Source: Brevibacillus panacihumi
Lineage (GTDB): Bacteria > Bacillota > Bacilli > Brevibacillales > Brevibacillaceae
DNA: 64,000 nucleotides
Direction: 5' to 3'
NCBI RefSeq assembly: GCF_003710985.1
Contig: NZ_RHHT01000045.1
Coordinates: 49,990-113,989, forward strand
Positions 51,536-62,145 of this stretch are shown here, in pieces (the first letter of the stretch is position 1; each line of letters opens with the position of its first letter). Position numbers and translations under genes: made by a program. The notes beneath the pieces are model-generated. The model ran no database searches. It saw only the letters and a list, made by a program, of their open reading frames with translations, and was not told where the DNA came from.

Positions 51536-51862
51536 CTATTTTTGCTTCTCCAAAAGGTCCCAGTATCGTTGTACGGCTGATTGCAAAGCGACGATGATCG
51601 CCTGCTGGGACGGAGCAAAGTAGTGGCTTTGAATGCGCTGAATCAACGGCTCCAAGCCATGATCGAGCTGGTAGCCGATCAGCAGCCTCTCAAAAAAGTT
51701 TTTGGTCAAGGCAGCCACAAAGGTAAATTCCACTCCAACAATCTTGTGCGAGATAAGGTCGACCTCCAAAACAATACCCGCATGCTTGTATACCTCATAC
51801 ATGGAAGTACCTTGGGGAGCCTTGGAATAGCCTGTGACTAGAACTGTATTCAATTCCTCCAT
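51536..51862 (-). CDS. DUF3870 domain protein
   Basis: A 108-residue protein with the DUF3870 pattern: VLVTGYSKAPQGTSMYEVYKHAGIVLEVD, IVGVEFTFVAALTKNFFERLLIGY and a helical end. Function unknown; homologues often precede CoA-linked catabolic operons. First gene of the minus-strand cluster, with its own sigma-A promoter and a long leader RNA before the thiolase. The small size and lack of DNA-binding motif make it unlikely to be a classical repressor. Confidence 0.8.
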   Translation of the reverse strand: MEELNTVLVTGYSKAPQGTSMYEVYKHAGIVLEVDLISHKIVGVEFTFVAALTKNFFERLLIGYQLDHGLEPLIQRIQSHYFAPSQQAIIVALQSAVQRYWDLLEKQK

Positions 51863-51896
51863 GGTGCACGTCCCTTATCTTTTTTCAATTAGGAAC

Positions 51897-51926
51897 ATTA
51901 TAAAAATACCGAATATTTCTTGTCAA
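51897..51926 (-). promoter_or_regulatory. Sigma-A promoter of the catabolic cluster
   Basis: TTGACA (51921-51926), 18-bp spacer, TATAAT (51897-51902), 35 bp before the DUF3870 start. The next gene upstream ends at 51997, so this is the only visible promoter for the first part of the cluster. Confidence 0.75.
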
Positions 51927-51996
51927 TCATGTAACCTGATTTTTTTTTTAGAATTTCTTAAATTGTACTCTATTTTGTAAACTTGCGATCGTCTCG

Positions 51997-52629
51997 TCAA
52001 TTGCCTTCTTTTCTCGCGTATTTGCCAAACCCCACCTGATCTACCTCGTGCACACCGAGATGATGCAAGATGTAAATACCGTCCTTTTCTCTCTGCATCG
52101 TCGCGAACTTGGCATTCATCCCGGACCAGCCCTCTGTACCGTTTTTGGGGTAGGTGTCAGCCGCAAAAAGTTGCGCATTTTCCTTGCTGCTCCAAAGGGT
52201 AACGGTACGCCCCTTGACCTCGGGCAGCTGGTTCAGGATGCGCAGTATGTAGAGCTTTTGCAGATCCGTGTTGCGAGGTACTTCCTCGCGATAAACCGGT
52301 GAGTACACGACCGTTTTCTCCTCATCGTCGGCGATGATCTCAAATGGAAAATCCTCATCATCCCCATTCAGGACTTGCGAGACAAACCGCTGGTATTGAT
52401 GCAAATGCTTCTCGGTCTCCTCCAACTCTTTTTGCAGGCCTTCCTGCTCCCCTACGTTTGCCTTCACCTTCATGGACAATGTAGCAATCTGCTGCTGCAA
52501 TTGCTGGTTTTCTTTTTCTGCATCGAGGGTTTTTTTAGCATGTTCGTCCTGGATCGATGTCAGGCTGAACCACATTACCCCTGCTGCAGCCACACACCCT
52601 GCGAACAATCCGAGAAAAAATTGTTTCAT
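51997..52629 (-). CDS. Membrane-anchored coiled-coil protein of unknown function
   Basis: A 210-residue protein with an N-terminal membrane segment (FFLGLFAGCVAAAGVMWFSL), a long coiled coil (about 30-85, EKENQQLQQQIATLS and KELEETEKHLHQYQ), and a globular C-terminal domain (about 100-210). The C-domain sits outside or at the membrane; no enzyme motif was found. ATG at 52629 follows AAGGGGGATC. It stands alone between the catabolic cluster and the moaDE gene. Confidence 0.7.
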   Translation of the reverse strand: MKQFFLGLFAGCVAAAGVMWFSLTSIQDEHAKKTLDAEKENQQLQQQIATLSMKVKANVGEQEGLQKELEETEKHLHQYQRFVSQVLNGDDEDFPFEIIADDEEKTVVYSPVYREEVPRNTDLQKLYILRILNQLPEVKGRTVTLWSSKENAQLFAADTYPKNGTEGWSGMNAKFATMQREKDGIYILHHLGVHEVDQVGFGKYARKEGN

Positions 52630-52799
52630 GTCTGATCCCCCTTGAAAACGTCCCTGCGACTTTTCTCTTTCCATAGAGTATGACGTAATGAAGCGAAAGA
52701 AGGATACCTGCCTGTCCGCGCATTGGCATCTCCCACTAAGTATGGTATCTTCAAGCCATAGAGAATGGTGCTACTAACTACGGGAAGCGAGGAGTTACT

Positions 52800-53504
52800 T
52801 TGACGATTACGATCTTGTTGTTTGCCGGACTTGCCGAACGAGCCAACCAGCGAGAGATTCAGCTTACCCTGCCTGAACAGGCGACGGTGCGTGATTTGTT
52901 GCAGGCAGCAGCCGAACAGTATCCCGCCCTCTCTCCCCTGCTCGGCAGTTGTTTTGTCTCTCTCAATCACGAATATGCGGCACCCGATCACGTCATTCAA
53001 GCAAGTGACGAGATTGCCCTCCTGCCCCCTGTCAGCGGCGGAGAAGAGCCCTTGTTTTCGATTACAACGGAGCCGCTCAGCGCAGACAAGCTGATCCGTC
53101 TGGTGAGCAATCCGCATGCTGGCGCGGTCCTTACCTTTGTCGGAACCGTGCGTGAATTTACACATGGACAGCGTACGGTCTATCTTTCATATGAAGCTTA
53201 CGCCCCCATGGCTGTTGAAAAAATGAAGCAGATCGCCGCCGAGATCGACGAGCGCTGGCCCGGTGCGCGGGTAGCGATGCAGCATCGCATCGGAGATCTG
53301 CAAATCGAAGAAATCGCCGTGATCGTCGCGGTTGCCACACCGCACCGCAACGAATCCTTTGAAGCAGGCCGCTACGCCATCGAAAGGCTAAAGCAAATCG
53401 TTCCCATCTGGAAGAAAGAGATGTGGGAGGATGGCAGCGAGTGGAAAGGACATCAACAAGGTCCGTGGAACCCGCTGGCGACCTACGATAAAGGGGGGGA
53501 GTAA
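52800..53504 (+). CDS. Molybdopterin synthase, MoaD-MoaE fusion
   Basis: A 234-residue fusion. Residues 1-81 are a MoaD ubiquitin-like domain ending in the internal PVSGG (Gly80-Gly81); residues about 90-230 are MoaE (GAVLTFVGTVREFTHG, YLSYEAYAPMA, HRIGDLQI, TPHRNESFEAGRYAIERLK, PIWKKEMWEDGSEW with the active-site lysines). In separate MoaD the C-terminal Gly carries the thiocarboxylate, so the fusion must be cleaved after Gly81 or work differently; the mycobacterial MoaX fusion is a known precedent. TTG start after GAGGAG. The MoeB-like gene follows by 3 bp. Confidence 0.93.
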   Translation: MTITILLFAGLAERANQREIQLTLPEQATVRDLLQAAAEQYPALSPLLGSCFVSLNHEYAAPDHVIQASDEIALLPPVSGGEEPLFSITTEPLSADKLIRLVSNPHAGAVLTFVGTVREFTHGQRTVYLSYEAYAPMAVEKMKQIAAEIDERWPGARVAMQHRIGDLQIEEIAVIVAVATPHRNESFEAGRYAIERLKQIVPIWKKEMWEDGSEWKGHQQGPWNPLATYDKGGE

Positions 53505-53507
53505 CAC

Positions 53508-54533
53508 GTGGACACGCGATATTCCCGTCAAATCCTGTTCGCCCCGATCGGACGGGCAGGCCAGGAAAAACTGCGTCAAAGCCGGGTAGCCATCGTCGGG
53601 ATGGGCGCGCTGGGGACCGTCTTGTCCAACCATATGGTGCGGGCCGGGGTAGGTTTTGTGCGACTGATCGACCGCGATTTTGTAGAGCCGAGCAATCTGC
53701 AGCGGCAGATGCTGTACGATGAAGCAGACGCTGCCGACCATATGCCCAAGGCGATTGCGGCACACGCCAAGCTCTCCCGCATCAATTCCGAGGTTGCCAT
53801 CGAGCCGATTGTTGCCGACCTGACCGCTTTCAATGCAGAGCAGTGGCTGACAGACGTGGACCTCGTGCTGGATGCGACAGATAATTTTCAGGTTCGCTAC
53901 CTCGTGAATGACGTCTGCGTCAAACACGGGATTCCCTGGGTCTACGGCGGAGCAGTGAGCGCGACCGGAACCTTTACCACAATTCGCCCGGGTGTCACTC
54001 CCTGCCTGCGCTGTCTGTTCCCGGAAGCACCGCGTCCAGGCGAGATGGCGACTTGTGATACAGCAGGCGTGATTGGACCGATCATCCATATCATCGCTTC
54101 GTATCAGGCGACAGAAGCGTTCAAAATCCTGATTGGAGCGGAAGAAGCCTTCAACCCCAATCTGGAGCATTTCGACATCTGGCACAACCATCATCAGCAG
54201 ATCAAGGTCGCCCATGCGCGGCACGCGAATTGTCCTTGCTGCGGTCAGCGGGAATTTTCCTTTTTGAATCCAGACACCCAGGACGGACAAGCCGTATCGC
54301 TATGCGGGCGAGATACCGTGCAAATCTCGCCTCTCGACAGCATGTCGCTCGATCTGGACGCACTTGCCAGCCGGCTTGAAGCATTGGGGCAGGTGGAGCG
54401 CAACAAGTTTTTGCTGCGGTTCCACGTCGCTCCCCATACGCTGGTCGTATTCCCGGACGGCCGGGTGCTCGTGCAAGGAACGGATGACGTCAGCCAAGCC
54501 AGGACTCTCCACGCCAAATATATTGGCGCATAA
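53508..54533 (+). CDS. moeB: ThiF/MoeB-family adenylyltransferase
   Basis: A 341-residue E1-like enzyme: GMGALGTVLSNHMVRAGVG (ATP site), RDFVEPSNLQRQ, DATDNFQVRYLVND, zinc cysteines CLRC and CPCC, and catalytic region CDTAGVIGP. It adenylates the C-terminal Gly-Gly of MoaD-type proteins for thiocarboxylate formation. A C-terminal MoeZ-like extra domain of about 70 residues (after 265) is not a full rhodanese and lacks a catalytic cysteine motif. GTG start, 3 bp after moaDE, so one operon. Confidence 0.9.
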   Translation: MDTRYSRQILFAPIGRAGQEKLRQSRVAIVGMGALGTVLSNHMVRAGVGFVRLIDRDFVEPSNLQRQMLYDEADAADHMPKAIAAHAKLSRINSEVAIEPIVADLTAFNAEQWLTDVDLVLDATDNFQVRYLVNDVCVKHGIPWVYGGAVSATGTFTTIRPGVTPCLRCLFPEAPRPGEMATCDTAGVIGPIIHIIASYQATEAFKILIGAEEAFNPNLEHFDIWHNHHQQIKVAHARHANCPCCGQREFSFLNPDTQDGQAVSLCGRDTVQISPLDSMSLDLDALASRLEALGQVERNKFLLRFHVAPHTLVVFPDGRVLVQGTDDVSQARTLHAKYIGA

Positions 54534-54536
54534 AAA

Positions 54537-54584
54537 CAGGGTGATCTCTGCCGTCAGTTGCCGACGGCGAGATCGCCCTTCTTT
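54537..54584. terminator. Terminator between moeB and the sensor kinase
   Basis: GGGTGATCTC (from 54539) and GAGATCGCCC (54569-54578) with an inner GCCGTC/GACGGC helix, then TTCTTT; lies between convergent genes. Confidence 0.75.
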
Positions 54585-54608
54585 GCTTGATTCGCTGGTT
54601 ATATTCTG

Positions 54609-55679
54609 TCATGGCTCCACTCTTTTCACCACATCGGGCAGCGTAACGGTAAATGTCGTTCCTTCACCCAGCTGGCTTGACACAGCAATCGTGCCATGGT
54701 GCAGATCGATGATTTTCTTCACGATGGAAAGCCCCAGCCCGCTTCCTCCGCCTCCGATGCGGGTTCGCGACTTGTCTGCCTTGAAAAATCGCTCGAAAAT
54801 GCGCTCCTGATCCTCTTTGGCAATTCCGATGCCCGTATCGGTTATGCGTACAATCACATCTTGTTCTTGGCGATGCATCTGAATCCCCAGTCTTCCGCCT
54901 TGCGAGGAAAACTTGATGCCGTTGCTGATCAGGTTGTTCCAGACCTGGCTCAGCATCTCCTCATCGGCGACGATCTCCACCTTCTCCAAGGCGATATCCA
55001 AGTCTAAGTCCTTTTCCAGCCATTGCGGCTCACACGCCAGAATAATGCGGCGCAATTGCTGATCCAGGCTGTAGGCCTTGCGCTCGACGGGATGATGCTT
55101 TCCCTCCAGCGACGTCAGTTTGAGCAAATTGTCGCTGATCTTGGACAGTCGTGCGCTCTCCGCCTCAATGATTTCGAGATAATGCAGTTGTTCCTCGCGA
55201 GTGAGATTGTCATTTTGCAATGCCCTGGCAAAGCCGCTGATCGAGGTCAAAGGAGACTGGATCTCATGGGAAACATTCGAGATAAACTCCTGACGCAATT
55301 TCTCCATCTCCCCCAGCTGTTCTGCCATGTGGTTGATGCCATCGACCAGCTCGCCCCAATGACGGTCCATTTTCACATCGAGGTTGACGCTGAAATCCCC
55401 TTTGGCGATTCTGCGCAGCGCATCGATCAGCATGCGAAAGAGATCGAGATGACGCCTTGGAAACAGCCTGGAGGCCAGAAACATCACCCCCAGGAAGATG
55501 AAAAATCCGAGAAAGCTTTGGATCAACGCCAGGGAAAAGTCAGTAGCCTCGGGCCATATTTTGGGGTACAAAGCTGACGTAATGCCATAGGCCGCCGACC
55601 AACAGCCGGCCAGCAGGATCAAAAAGGCAAGGATGCCGAGCAACCTGACAACGTAGCGCCACCCACGCCACGTTTTCAT
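54609..55679 (-). CDS. Two-component sensor histidine kinase
   Basis: A 356-residue kinase with two membrane helices (about 10-32 and 48-68), a HAMP domain (about 70-125), a HisKA dimer domain with the phospho-acceptor SHEIQSPLTSISG, and a HATPase domain (NLISNGIKFSSQGG, DTGIGIAKEDQERIFERFF, GGGGSGLGLSIVKKI). It has almost no extracellular sensor, so it may sense the membrane or depend on the ABC transporter. Overlaps the regulator gene by 4 bp (ATGA). Likely partner: the regulator and exporter upstream in one operon. Confidence 0.93.
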   Translation of the reverse strand: MKTWRGWRYVVRLLGILAFLILLAGCWSAAYGITSALYPKIWPEATDFSLALIQSFLGFFIFLGVMFLASRLFPRRHLDLFRMLIDALRRIAKGDFSVNLDVKMDRHWGELVDGINHMAEQLGEMEKLRQEFISNVSHEIQSPLTSISGFARALQNDNLTREEQLHYLEIIEAESARLSKISDNLLKLTSLEGKHHPVERKAYSLDQQLRRIILACEPQWLEKDLDLDIALEKVEIVADEEMLSQVWNNLISNGIKFSSQGGRLGIQMHRQEQDVIVRITDTGIGIAKEDQERIFERFFKADKSRTRIGGGGSGLGLSIVKKIIDLHHGTIAVSSQLGEGTTFTVTLPDVVKRVEP

Positions 55680-56350
55680 GGAAGCACCTCCAAACGATAG
55701 CCGAGACCGCGAACCGTTCGGATCAAAAAGCCGTATTCCTCAGCAGGGAACCGCTCGCGCAACCGATTGATATGCACATCCACGGTACGCTCATTTCCTT
55801 CAAAATCATACCCCCAGATTTGTTCAATCAATTGCTCGCGGGAGAGCGTTTTTCCCGAATAGCCGGCCAGCATAAACAGCAGCTCAAATTCTTTGAGCGG
55901 GATCGTCAACAGTTTGTCGTCCTTCGTGATTTCGAATGTTTGCCGATTTATTTGCAAACTGCCGACCTGCACGATATGGGAAGCAGCGATGCGGTACCGC
56001 TTCAGCAATGCCTTGACCCGGACCACCAGCTCCGCAGGCTCGAACGGCTTGACGAGATAATCGTCGGTGCCAAGCTCAAAGCCTTTGATCTTCTGTGACG
56101 TCTCCCCCTTCGCCGTCAGCATCAGCAGCGGGATGTCGTACATCTTGCGCAGCTCACGGCATAGTTCCCAGCCATCCATGTTGGGCATCATGATGTCGAG
56201 GACAACCAGATCAGCAGGGGTGTGTTCCAGTCGGGCGAGAGCCTCCTGACCATCCGCCGCTTCCACGATGTCAAAGCCTTCCCGCTGTAAAAAGACTCGG
56301 ACCAGCTCGCGAATATACGGATCATCGTCAACCACCATGATTTTTGCCAA
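55676..56350 (-). CDS. OmpR/PhoB-family response regulator
   Basis: A 224-residue regulator: receiver domain with the DD pair, phospho-acceptor Asp in [14 protein letters not shown] and the lysine of DYLVKPF; C-terminal winged helix with [40 protein letters not shown] start at 56350 follows AAGGAGG and overlaps the exporter gene by 23 bp, so exporter, regulator and kinase are translated as a unit. Such units often control the exporter itself. Confidence 0.95.
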   Translation of the reverse strand: MAKIMVVDDDPYIRELVRVFLQREGFDIVEAADGQEALARLEHTPADLVVLDIMMPNMDGWELCRELRKMYDIPLLMLTAKGETSQKIKGFELGTDDYLVKPFEPAELVVRVKALLKRYRIAASHIVQVGSLQINRQTFEITKDDKLLTIPLKEFELLFMLAGYSGKTLSREQLIEQIWGYDFEGNERTVDVHINRLRERFPAEEYGFLIRTVRGLGYRLEVLP

Positions 56351-58112
56351 CGGGTTGCACCTCCTTCACACGCAATTGTTGGGTAGCAAATTCACGGTAC
56401 ATCGCATGGGTAGAATACAGTTCAGCGTGCGTACCTCTGCCGGTAATTTTTCCCTTTTCCATAAAAAGAATCTGATCAGCATCCACAACGGTAGAGAGGC
56501 GATGGGCGATGACGAGCGTAGTGCGTCCCTTCATGAGATTGGCGAGCGCCTGCTGGACGATCCATTCCGATGTGCTGTCCAGACTGGAGGTCGCTTCATC
56601 CAACATGAGAATTTGCGGATCTCGCAGCAAAGCGCGAGCGATGCCGATGCGCTGGCGCTGCCCTCCAGACAGCTTGACGCCCCTCTCTCCTACCTGTGTT
56701 TCATACGCATCAGGAAATTCCTCGATAAACTCGTCTGCATAGGCCATGGCAGCCGCCTGCTTCAGCTCTTCCTCGCTGATCTCACGTGACAGGCCATAGC
56801 AAATATTTTCCCGAATCGTCCCGGCGATCAGCGGGCTCTCCTGCGATACATACCCAATCTTGCTGCGCCAGGACGCCAGTGTAAAGTTGTGGATCGCTTC
56901 GTCACCCAGACGAATCTCGCCGCTTTGTGGCTGGTAATAGCGTTCGAGCAAGGAAAACATGGTCGTTTTTCCGCTTCCGCTCGGTCCGACTATCGCAGTG
57001 ACCTTCCCGGGATCAATCGTGAAGCTGACATCGTCCAGAATCCTTTCTCCGTCCTCTTCGTAAGCAAAGCTGATATGCTCCACATAGATGGGCAGCTCCA
57101 TATTCTCCACGTTTTTCCCGGAAGCATGGTCTTCCTCTTCGGTTCCCAATGTAACGATGATTCGCTCCGTCGCTCCCATCGCCTTTTGCAATTGGGTAAA
57201 AAAGTGCGTGAATTGCCCCAGCGGCATGATAATCTGGACGAGATATAAAATGAAGGCGACCAATTCCCCGGCCGTCAGTGCACCAGTGGACACGCGCATG
57301 CCGCCGTAGCCCATGATCACGACCAAAAGCACCATGATGATGAAGGACATCAACGGCCCGATCATCGCTTGGACTCTGCCTTCCCTGACCCCGAAGCGGA
57401 ACAGGTTGTCGATGCCTTTTTTTCCGTTCCCATACTCTAACGGCTCGGCATTGGAGGATTTGACCAGACGAATCTCGGAGAGCACCTGACTCATGATCGC
57501 GGTAAAGCTGGCCGTCTCATCCTGCAAGCCTTTGGAGATCCGATACATCTGACGCCCCAGGGGAAGCAGGATAGCGAATGAGATAGGAACAGCAATCAGG
57601 ATCACCAGCGTCATCTGCCAGTCGAGGTAAAAGAGGGTTGCCAGTGAACCGATAATAGCAATCACACCGGTAAAGAAGTTGGACAAATGCTCGGAAATCA
57701 GACTTTTGACGACACCGGTATCATTGGTCATCCGGCTGATGGTGTCCCCCGTCTGGTGATTGTCATAGTAAGAGACCGGCAGCACCAGCAGCTTTTTCCA
57801 CAGCCGATCCCTTAATGCTGCTACGATGCTTTGCCCGACATGATTGAGCAAATAGATCGAAATCCCTCCGGCTACGGCTTGCGCGATAAAGGCGAGAGCC
57901 AGAAGCGCGATTTGCCCCCTGCTGATGTCCGAAATCGTGAAGCTATCCACGAGATCTCGGGTAAAGAGAGGAATCACCAGGCTGACCAAGGTCGTGGCGA
58001 CACTGAGGAACAATGCGAAGCCGATTTTCAGCTTGGAAGGCTTCGTCTCTTTTATTAATTGAAAGAACGGGCGCCAGCTTGCCTTTGTTCGATCCGTTTT
58101 ATCTGTTTTCAT
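56328..58112 (-). CDS. ABC-type multidrug/lipid exporter (BmrA/LmrA-like half-transporter)
   Basis: A 594-residue fused membrane-ATPase protein: six predicted membrane helices (about 25-305), then ABC domain with [37 protein letters not shown] and [10 protein letters not shown]. It acts as a homodimer exporting hydrophobic drugs or lipids. ATG at 58112 follows GGGAGG. It is the first gene of an operon with a two-component system, suggesting induced expression by a membrane or antibiotic stress signal. Confidence 0.92.
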   Translation of the reverse strand: MKTDKTDRTKASWRPFFQLIKETKPSKLKIGFALFLSVATTLVSLVIPLFTRDLVDSFTISDISRGQIALLALAFIAQAVAGGISIYLLNHVGQSIVAALRDRLWKKLLVLPVSYYDNHQTGDTISRMTNDTGVVKSLISEHLSNFFTGVIAIIGSLATLFYLDWQMTLVILIAVPISFAILLPLGRQMYRISKGLQDETASFTAIMSQVLSEIRLVKSSNAEPLEYGNGKKGIDNLFRFGVREGRVQAMIGPLMSFIIMVLLVVIMGYGGMRVSTGALTAGELVAFILYLVQIIMPLGQFTHFFTQLQKAMGATERIIVTLGTEEEDHASGKNVENMELPIYVEHISFAYEEDGERILDDVSFTIDPGKVTAIVGPSGSGKTTMFSLLERYYQPQSGEIRLGDEAIHNFTLASWRSKIGYVSQESPLIAGTIRENICYGLSREISEEELKQAAAMAYADEFIEEFPDAYETQVGERGVKLSGGQRQRIGIARALLRDPQILMLDEATSSLDSTSEWIVQQALANLMKGRTTLVIAHRLSTVVDADQILFMEKGKITGRGTHAELYSTHAMYREFATQQLRVKEVQPVGKNHGG

Positions 58113-58332
58113 AAAAAATCCTCCCTGTTTCAAGATTGCTGTCCCCATTCGGCAGGAGAGCAGCGTTCTTCTCTTTGCAAAAGAAAAAATACCGCATGAA
58201 TGTAAACAGAATATAAACGGAATAATACGGGAGATTGGGTCATTTTTTTATTTTACCTTGTTCTTATTTGTTCTCAGATTATTTTTGTATATAAATGATT
58301 AATTTGGGGTAGAAGACGGGAGCCAAATCGAG

Positions 58333-58370
58333 TATAATAGGTTCGTAATTAATAAACGAAACTTAGTTTC
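58333..58370 (+). promoter_or_regulatory. Putative acnA promoter and dyad
   Basis: TATAAT (58333-58338) lies 73 bp before the acnA start and a perfect GAAAC-TTA-GTTTC dyad follows at 58358-58370. No good -35 is seen, consistent with activator-dependent or regulated transcription. The dyad's binding protein is not known; CcpC/CodY control is known for Bacillus citB but their consensus was not convincing here. Confidence 0.35.
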
Positions 58371-58411
58371 ATCAGATGAAACCCCAAGTTGACCAAGGGA
58401 GGTTGTATACA

Positions 58412-61141
58412 TTGTCTAACAAAGATGCTTACAAAGTGAAATCTTCCCTTCAAGTAGGCGGCAAGTCTTTTGCATACTATCGCCTGCAAGGGTTGGAAGA
58501 ACAAGGCGTCGGGGAAGTTTCCAAGCTGCCGTTCTCCATTAAAGTTCTGCTCGAGGCTGCCGTTCGCCAATTCGACGGCCGCGCGATCACCAAGGAGCAC
58601 GTGCAACAACTGGCCAACTGGACAAAAGGCCGCGACGCAAACCAAGAAGTACCTCTCGCTCCTGCACGTATCGTTCTGCAAGACTTCACCGGTGTGCCGG
58701 CTGTCGTTGACCTGGCAGCAATGCGCATTGCGATGAAACGCGCTGGCGGAGATCCAAAACGAATCAATCCGCTGGTTCCAGTAGATCTGGTAATCGACCA
58801 CTCCGTCATGGTTGACGACTTCGGCAACCCATTGGCGTTGGAAAACAATATGAAACTGGAATTCGAACGCAACCAAGAGCGCTATCGCTTCCTGCGTTGG
58901 GCGCAAACTGCGTTTGACAATTTCCGTGCCGTTCCTCCTGCTACCGGTATCGTTCACCAGGTAAACCTGGAGTATCTGGCAACTGTAGTCGCTACTCGCG
59001 AAGTAGACGGCGAACTGGTCGCATTCCCTGATTCCCTCGTAGGTACTGACTCCCACACCACCATGATCAACGGTCTTGGCGTACTCGGCTGGGGTGTCGG
59101 CGGCATCGAGGCTGAAGCAGGAATGCTCGGACAACCGCTCTATTTCGTAACACCTGAAGTAGTTGGTTTCAAACTGACCGGCACTCTGAGCCCTGGTGCT
59201 ACTGCAACTGACCTGGCTCTGACTGTAACCCAAATGCTGCGCAAAAAAGGCGTGGTTGGGAAATTCGTAGAATTCTACGGTCCTGGCCTGTCCAACATCT
59301 CGCTGGCTGACCGCGCGACTGTAGCCAACATGGCACCTGAGTACGGCGCAACTATGGGCTTCTTCCCAGTAGATGCGGAAACACTCAACTACCTGCGCCA
59401 AACAGGCCGTGAAGAAGACTTGATCTCCCTGGTAGAAGCATACACCAAAGAACAAGGCCTCTTCCGTACAGACGATACGCCAGACCCAGTATTCTCCGAA
59501 ACACTGGAACTGGATCTGTCCACTGTCGTACCTAGCTTGGCTGGTCCAAAACGCCCGCAAGACCGCGTAGAGCTGACTGCGATGAAGCAAAGCTTCAACG
59601 ACAGCCTGCGTACGCCAATCGAAAAAGGCGGCTTTGGCCTCTCCGATGAGAAAATCGCAGCGGAAGCTCCTGTCGTCTATCCAAACGGCGAAAAAGCTAC
59701 GCTGAAAACCGGTTCTGTAGTAATCGCAGCGATTACTTCCTGTACCAATACATCAAACCCAAGCGTAATGCTGGGCGCTGGTATCCTGGCGAAAAAAGCA
59801 GTGGAGAAAGGCCTGAAAAAGCCTGCTTTCGTGAAAAGCTCCCTGGCTCCAGGTTCCCGTGTCGTAACCCAATACCTGATCGACGCAGGTCTGATGGATT
59901 CTCTGAATGCACTCGGATTCAACGTAGTCGGTTATGGTTGCACCACTTGCATCGGTAACTCCGGTCCATTGCCAGAGGTTACAAGCAAAGCGATTGCTGA
60001 CGAAGATCTGACTGTAGCAGCCGTTCTCTCTGGTAACCGCAACTTCGAAGGCCGTATCCATGCACAGGTAAAAGCGAACTACCTCGCTTCTCCTCCATTG
60101 GTTATCGCCTATGCCCTGGCTGGTACTGTAAACATCGATCTGCAAAACGAGCCGCTCGGCGAAGGCAAAGACGGTCAACCTGTTTACCTGAAAGACATCT
60201 GGCCAACTCCTGAAGAAATCGCAGCTGCGATGGACAAAGCGATGAACCCTGACCTGTTCCGCGCTGAGTACGGTCAAGTCTTCACACAAAACGAAGCATG
60301 GAACAAAATCGACGCTCCAACTGGCGATCTGTACGAGTGGGATGAAAACTCCACCTACATCCAGGAGCCTCCATTCTTCCAAAACCTGCAAGGTGATGTA
60401 GGTCATATCGCGGACATCAAGGCAGCAAGCCCAATCGCCCTGTTCGGTGATTCCGTAACAACAGACCACATCTCCCCAGCAGGAAACATCGCGCCAACAA
60501 GTCCTGCAGGTCTCTACCTGCAATCCAAAGGCGTAGAACGCAAGGACTTCAACTCCTACGGCGCTCGTCGCGGTAGCCATGATGTCATGATGCGCGGTAC
60601 TTTCGCCAACATCCGCATCCGCAACCAAGTGGCTCCAGGAACAGAAGGCGGCGTAACCAAATACCTGCCATCCGGTGAAGTTATGTCCATCTATGATGCT
60701 TCCATGAAGTATCAAGCAGACGGTACTCCACTTGTGGTACTCGCAGGTAAAGAGTACGGTACTGGTTCTTCCCGTGACTGGGCAGCGAAAGGTACCTTCC
60801 TCTTGGGCATCAAAGCTGTCATTGCAGAAAGCTTCGAGCGTATCCACCGTTCCAACCTGGTCGGTATGGGCGTACTGCCGCTGCAATTCGCTGACGGCCA
60901 AAGCTGGAAGTCCCTCGGCATCGACGGAACCGAATCCTTCAGCATCGAAGGTCTGTCTGACGATGTTCAACCGGGACAGCGCGTAACCGTAACAGCTACA
61001 CGCAAAGACGGCAGCACACTGCAATTCGATGTGATCGTTCGTCTCGACTCCATGGTAGACGTCGATTACTACCGCAATGGCGGTATCCTGCAAACCGTCC
61101 TGCGTCAACTGCTGGACGAAGGCAAAAAGGTAAACGCGTAA
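58412..61141 (+). CDS. acnA: Aconitate hydratase A (aconitase)
   Basis: A 909-residue aconitase/IRP-type enzyme that isomerises citrate to isocitrate. The [4Fe-4S] ligands are in [12 protein letters not shown] and [13 protein letters not shown]; other landmarks are [72 protein letters not shown] and [14 protein letters not shown]. The TTG at 58412 after AAGGGAGGTTG gives 909 residues, the length of Bacillus subtilis CitB. Codon use is highly biased, indicating strong expression. CitB-type proteins also bind RNA when iron is short. Confidence 0.97.
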   Translation: MSNKDAYKVKSSLQVGGKSFAYYRLQGLEEQGVGEVSKLPFSIKVLLEAAVRQFDGRAITKEHVQQLANWTKGRDANQEVPLAPARIVLQDFTGVPAVVDLAAMRIAMKRAGGDPKRINPLVPVDLVIDHSVMVDDFGNPLALENNMKLEFERNQERYRFLRWAQTAFDNFRAVPPATGIVHQVNLEYLATVVATREVDGELVAFPDSLVGTDSHTTMINGLGVLGWGVGGIEAEAGMLGQPLYFVTPEVVGFKLTGTLSPGATATDLALTVTQMLRKKGVVGKFVEFYGPGLSNISLADRATVANMAPEYGATMGFFPVDAETLNYLRQTGREEDLISLVEAYTKEQGLFRTDDTPDPVFSETLELDLSTVVPSLAGPKRPQDRVELTAMKQSFNDSLRTPIEKGGFGLSDEKIAAEAPVVYPNGEKATLKTGSVVIAAITSCTNTSNPSVMLGAGILAKKAVEKGLKKPAFVKSSLAPGSRVVTQYLIDAGLMDSLNALGFNVVGYGCTTCIGNSGPLPEVTSKAIADEDLTVAAVLSGNRNFEGRIHAQVKANYLASPPLVIAYALAGTVNIDLQNEPLGEGKDGQPVYLKDIWPTPEEIAAAMDKAMNPDLFRAEYGQVFTQNEAWNKIDAPTGDLYEWDENSTYIQEPPFFQNLQGDVGHIADIKAASPIALFGDSVTTDHISPAGNIAPTSPAGLYLQSKGVERKDFNSYGARRGSHDVMMRGTFANIRIRNQVAPGTEGGVTKYLPSGEVMSIYDASMKYQADGTPLVVLAGKEYGTGSSRDWAAKGTFLLGIKAVIAESFERIHRSNLVGMGVLPLQFADGQSWKSLGIDGTESFSIEGLSDDVQPGQRVTVTATRKDGSTLQFDVIVRLDSMVDVDYYRNGGILQTVLRQLLDEGKKVNA

Positions 61142-61184
61142 AACCTAGTTTTTCAAATACGTCTGCAACAGCACCCACCCATAT

Positions 61185-61227
61185 AAAAGAGGCAGGCATC
61201 GTCTACGTGCGATGGCCTGCCTCTTTT
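61185..61227. terminator. Bidirectional terminator after acnA
   Basis: AAAAGAGGCAGGC pairs with GCCTGCCTCTTTT around a GATGC-type inner stem between convergent acnA and the EamA gene. Confidence 0.85.
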
Positions 61228-61233
61228 GCTTGT

Positions 61234-62145
61234 TCATTTTCCAATCTCGACGCTGACGCCGCTCTTCCTTTTGCCGCTCACAATCCCCGATGCGACCGTA
61301 ACCCCCAGGAAGACCAGCAGACCTCCCCAGATTTGCGATGCGGTGATGCTCTCTCCCAGCAGGATACTGATGATGGCGGTAAAGACGGGGATCAGATTGA
61401 GGGTAATACCGGCTTTGTTCGCTCCAAGAGCACGAACCGACGTATTCCAGAAGACGAAGGAAAAAATGGACGGAAACAACACGATGTAGAAGAAGCCTGT
61501 GATCGCAAGCGGCTGCATCGTTGTCAGGTCCACGCCCTCCCAGATGGCAAACGGCAGCATCATCAGGACGGCAAGTACCGTAGAGGACGCTGTGGCGGTA
61601 ATAGGTGCCACCCCTTTTACCCTTCGCCCGATAATGGAATAAAACGTCCAGACCAGTACTGCCCCGATCGCCAGAATATCTCCGCGATTGTACTCGATAT
61701 GCAGGAGCTGCCCGAGATTGCCTCTCGTCAGTATTACGATCACCCCGAGCAAAGAAACGAAAAACCCGACTCCCTGCAAGCCTGTGATTTTCTCTCGCAG
61801 CAAGAAAAAGGAGAACAGCACGATAACGCCCGGATTGAGGGCAGCCACTAAAGCTGCATTGGTCGCTGACGTGTATTCCAACGCCGAGTACAAAAACAGG
61901 TTATAGCCAATTACTCCGAAAAGGCTCATGAGAAGCAGCGGCAGCCATTGCCTGGCCACCTGCTTTGCGTCCGGCTTCTCCATCAGGATGGCAAGCGGGA
62001 TCAATACGACCAGCGCCAGCACCCACCGCGCAAAGGTGAGCCACAGCGGGCTCAACACGGTCACGATGTATTTGCCAAACACAAAATTCCCAGCCCAAAA
62101 CAAATTACAGAAGAACAACAGCCACCAGGCTCGGTGTTTCCCCAA
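61234..62145 (-). CDS. EamA-family (DMT superfamily) transporter
   Basis: A 303-residue membrane protein with ten predicted helices in two EamA repeats: FCNLFWAGNFVFGKYI and ARWVLALVVLIPLA in the first, GDILAIGAVLVWTFYSIIGRR in the second, and PVFTAIISILLGESIT near the end. Members export amino acids or metabolites; substrate here is unknown. Convergent with acnA; the ATG at 62145 has only a weak GGGGAAAC ribosome site. Confidence 0.9.
   Translation of the reverse strand: MGKHRAWWLLFFCNLFWAGNFVFGKYIVTVLSPLWLTFARWVLALVVLIPLAILMEKPDAKQVARQWLPLLLMSLFGVIGYNLFLYSALEYTSATNAALVAALNPGVIVLFSFFLLREKITGLQGVGFFVSLLGVIVILTRGNLGQLLHIEYNRGDILAIGAVLVWTFYSIIGRRVKGVAPITATASSTVLAVLMMLPFAIWEGVDLTTMQPLAITGFFYIVLFPSIFSFVFWNTSVRALGANKAGITLNLIPVFTAIISILLGESITASQIWGGLLVFLGVTVASGIVSGKRKSGVSVEIGK

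Noticed and set aside
58349..59590. Long minus-strand open frame of 413 codons opposite acnA, and a similar one at 59753-61108
   Set aside because: They are shadows of the aconitase gene, whose strong codon bias leaves few stops in the complementary frame. No ribosome site or recognisable domain.
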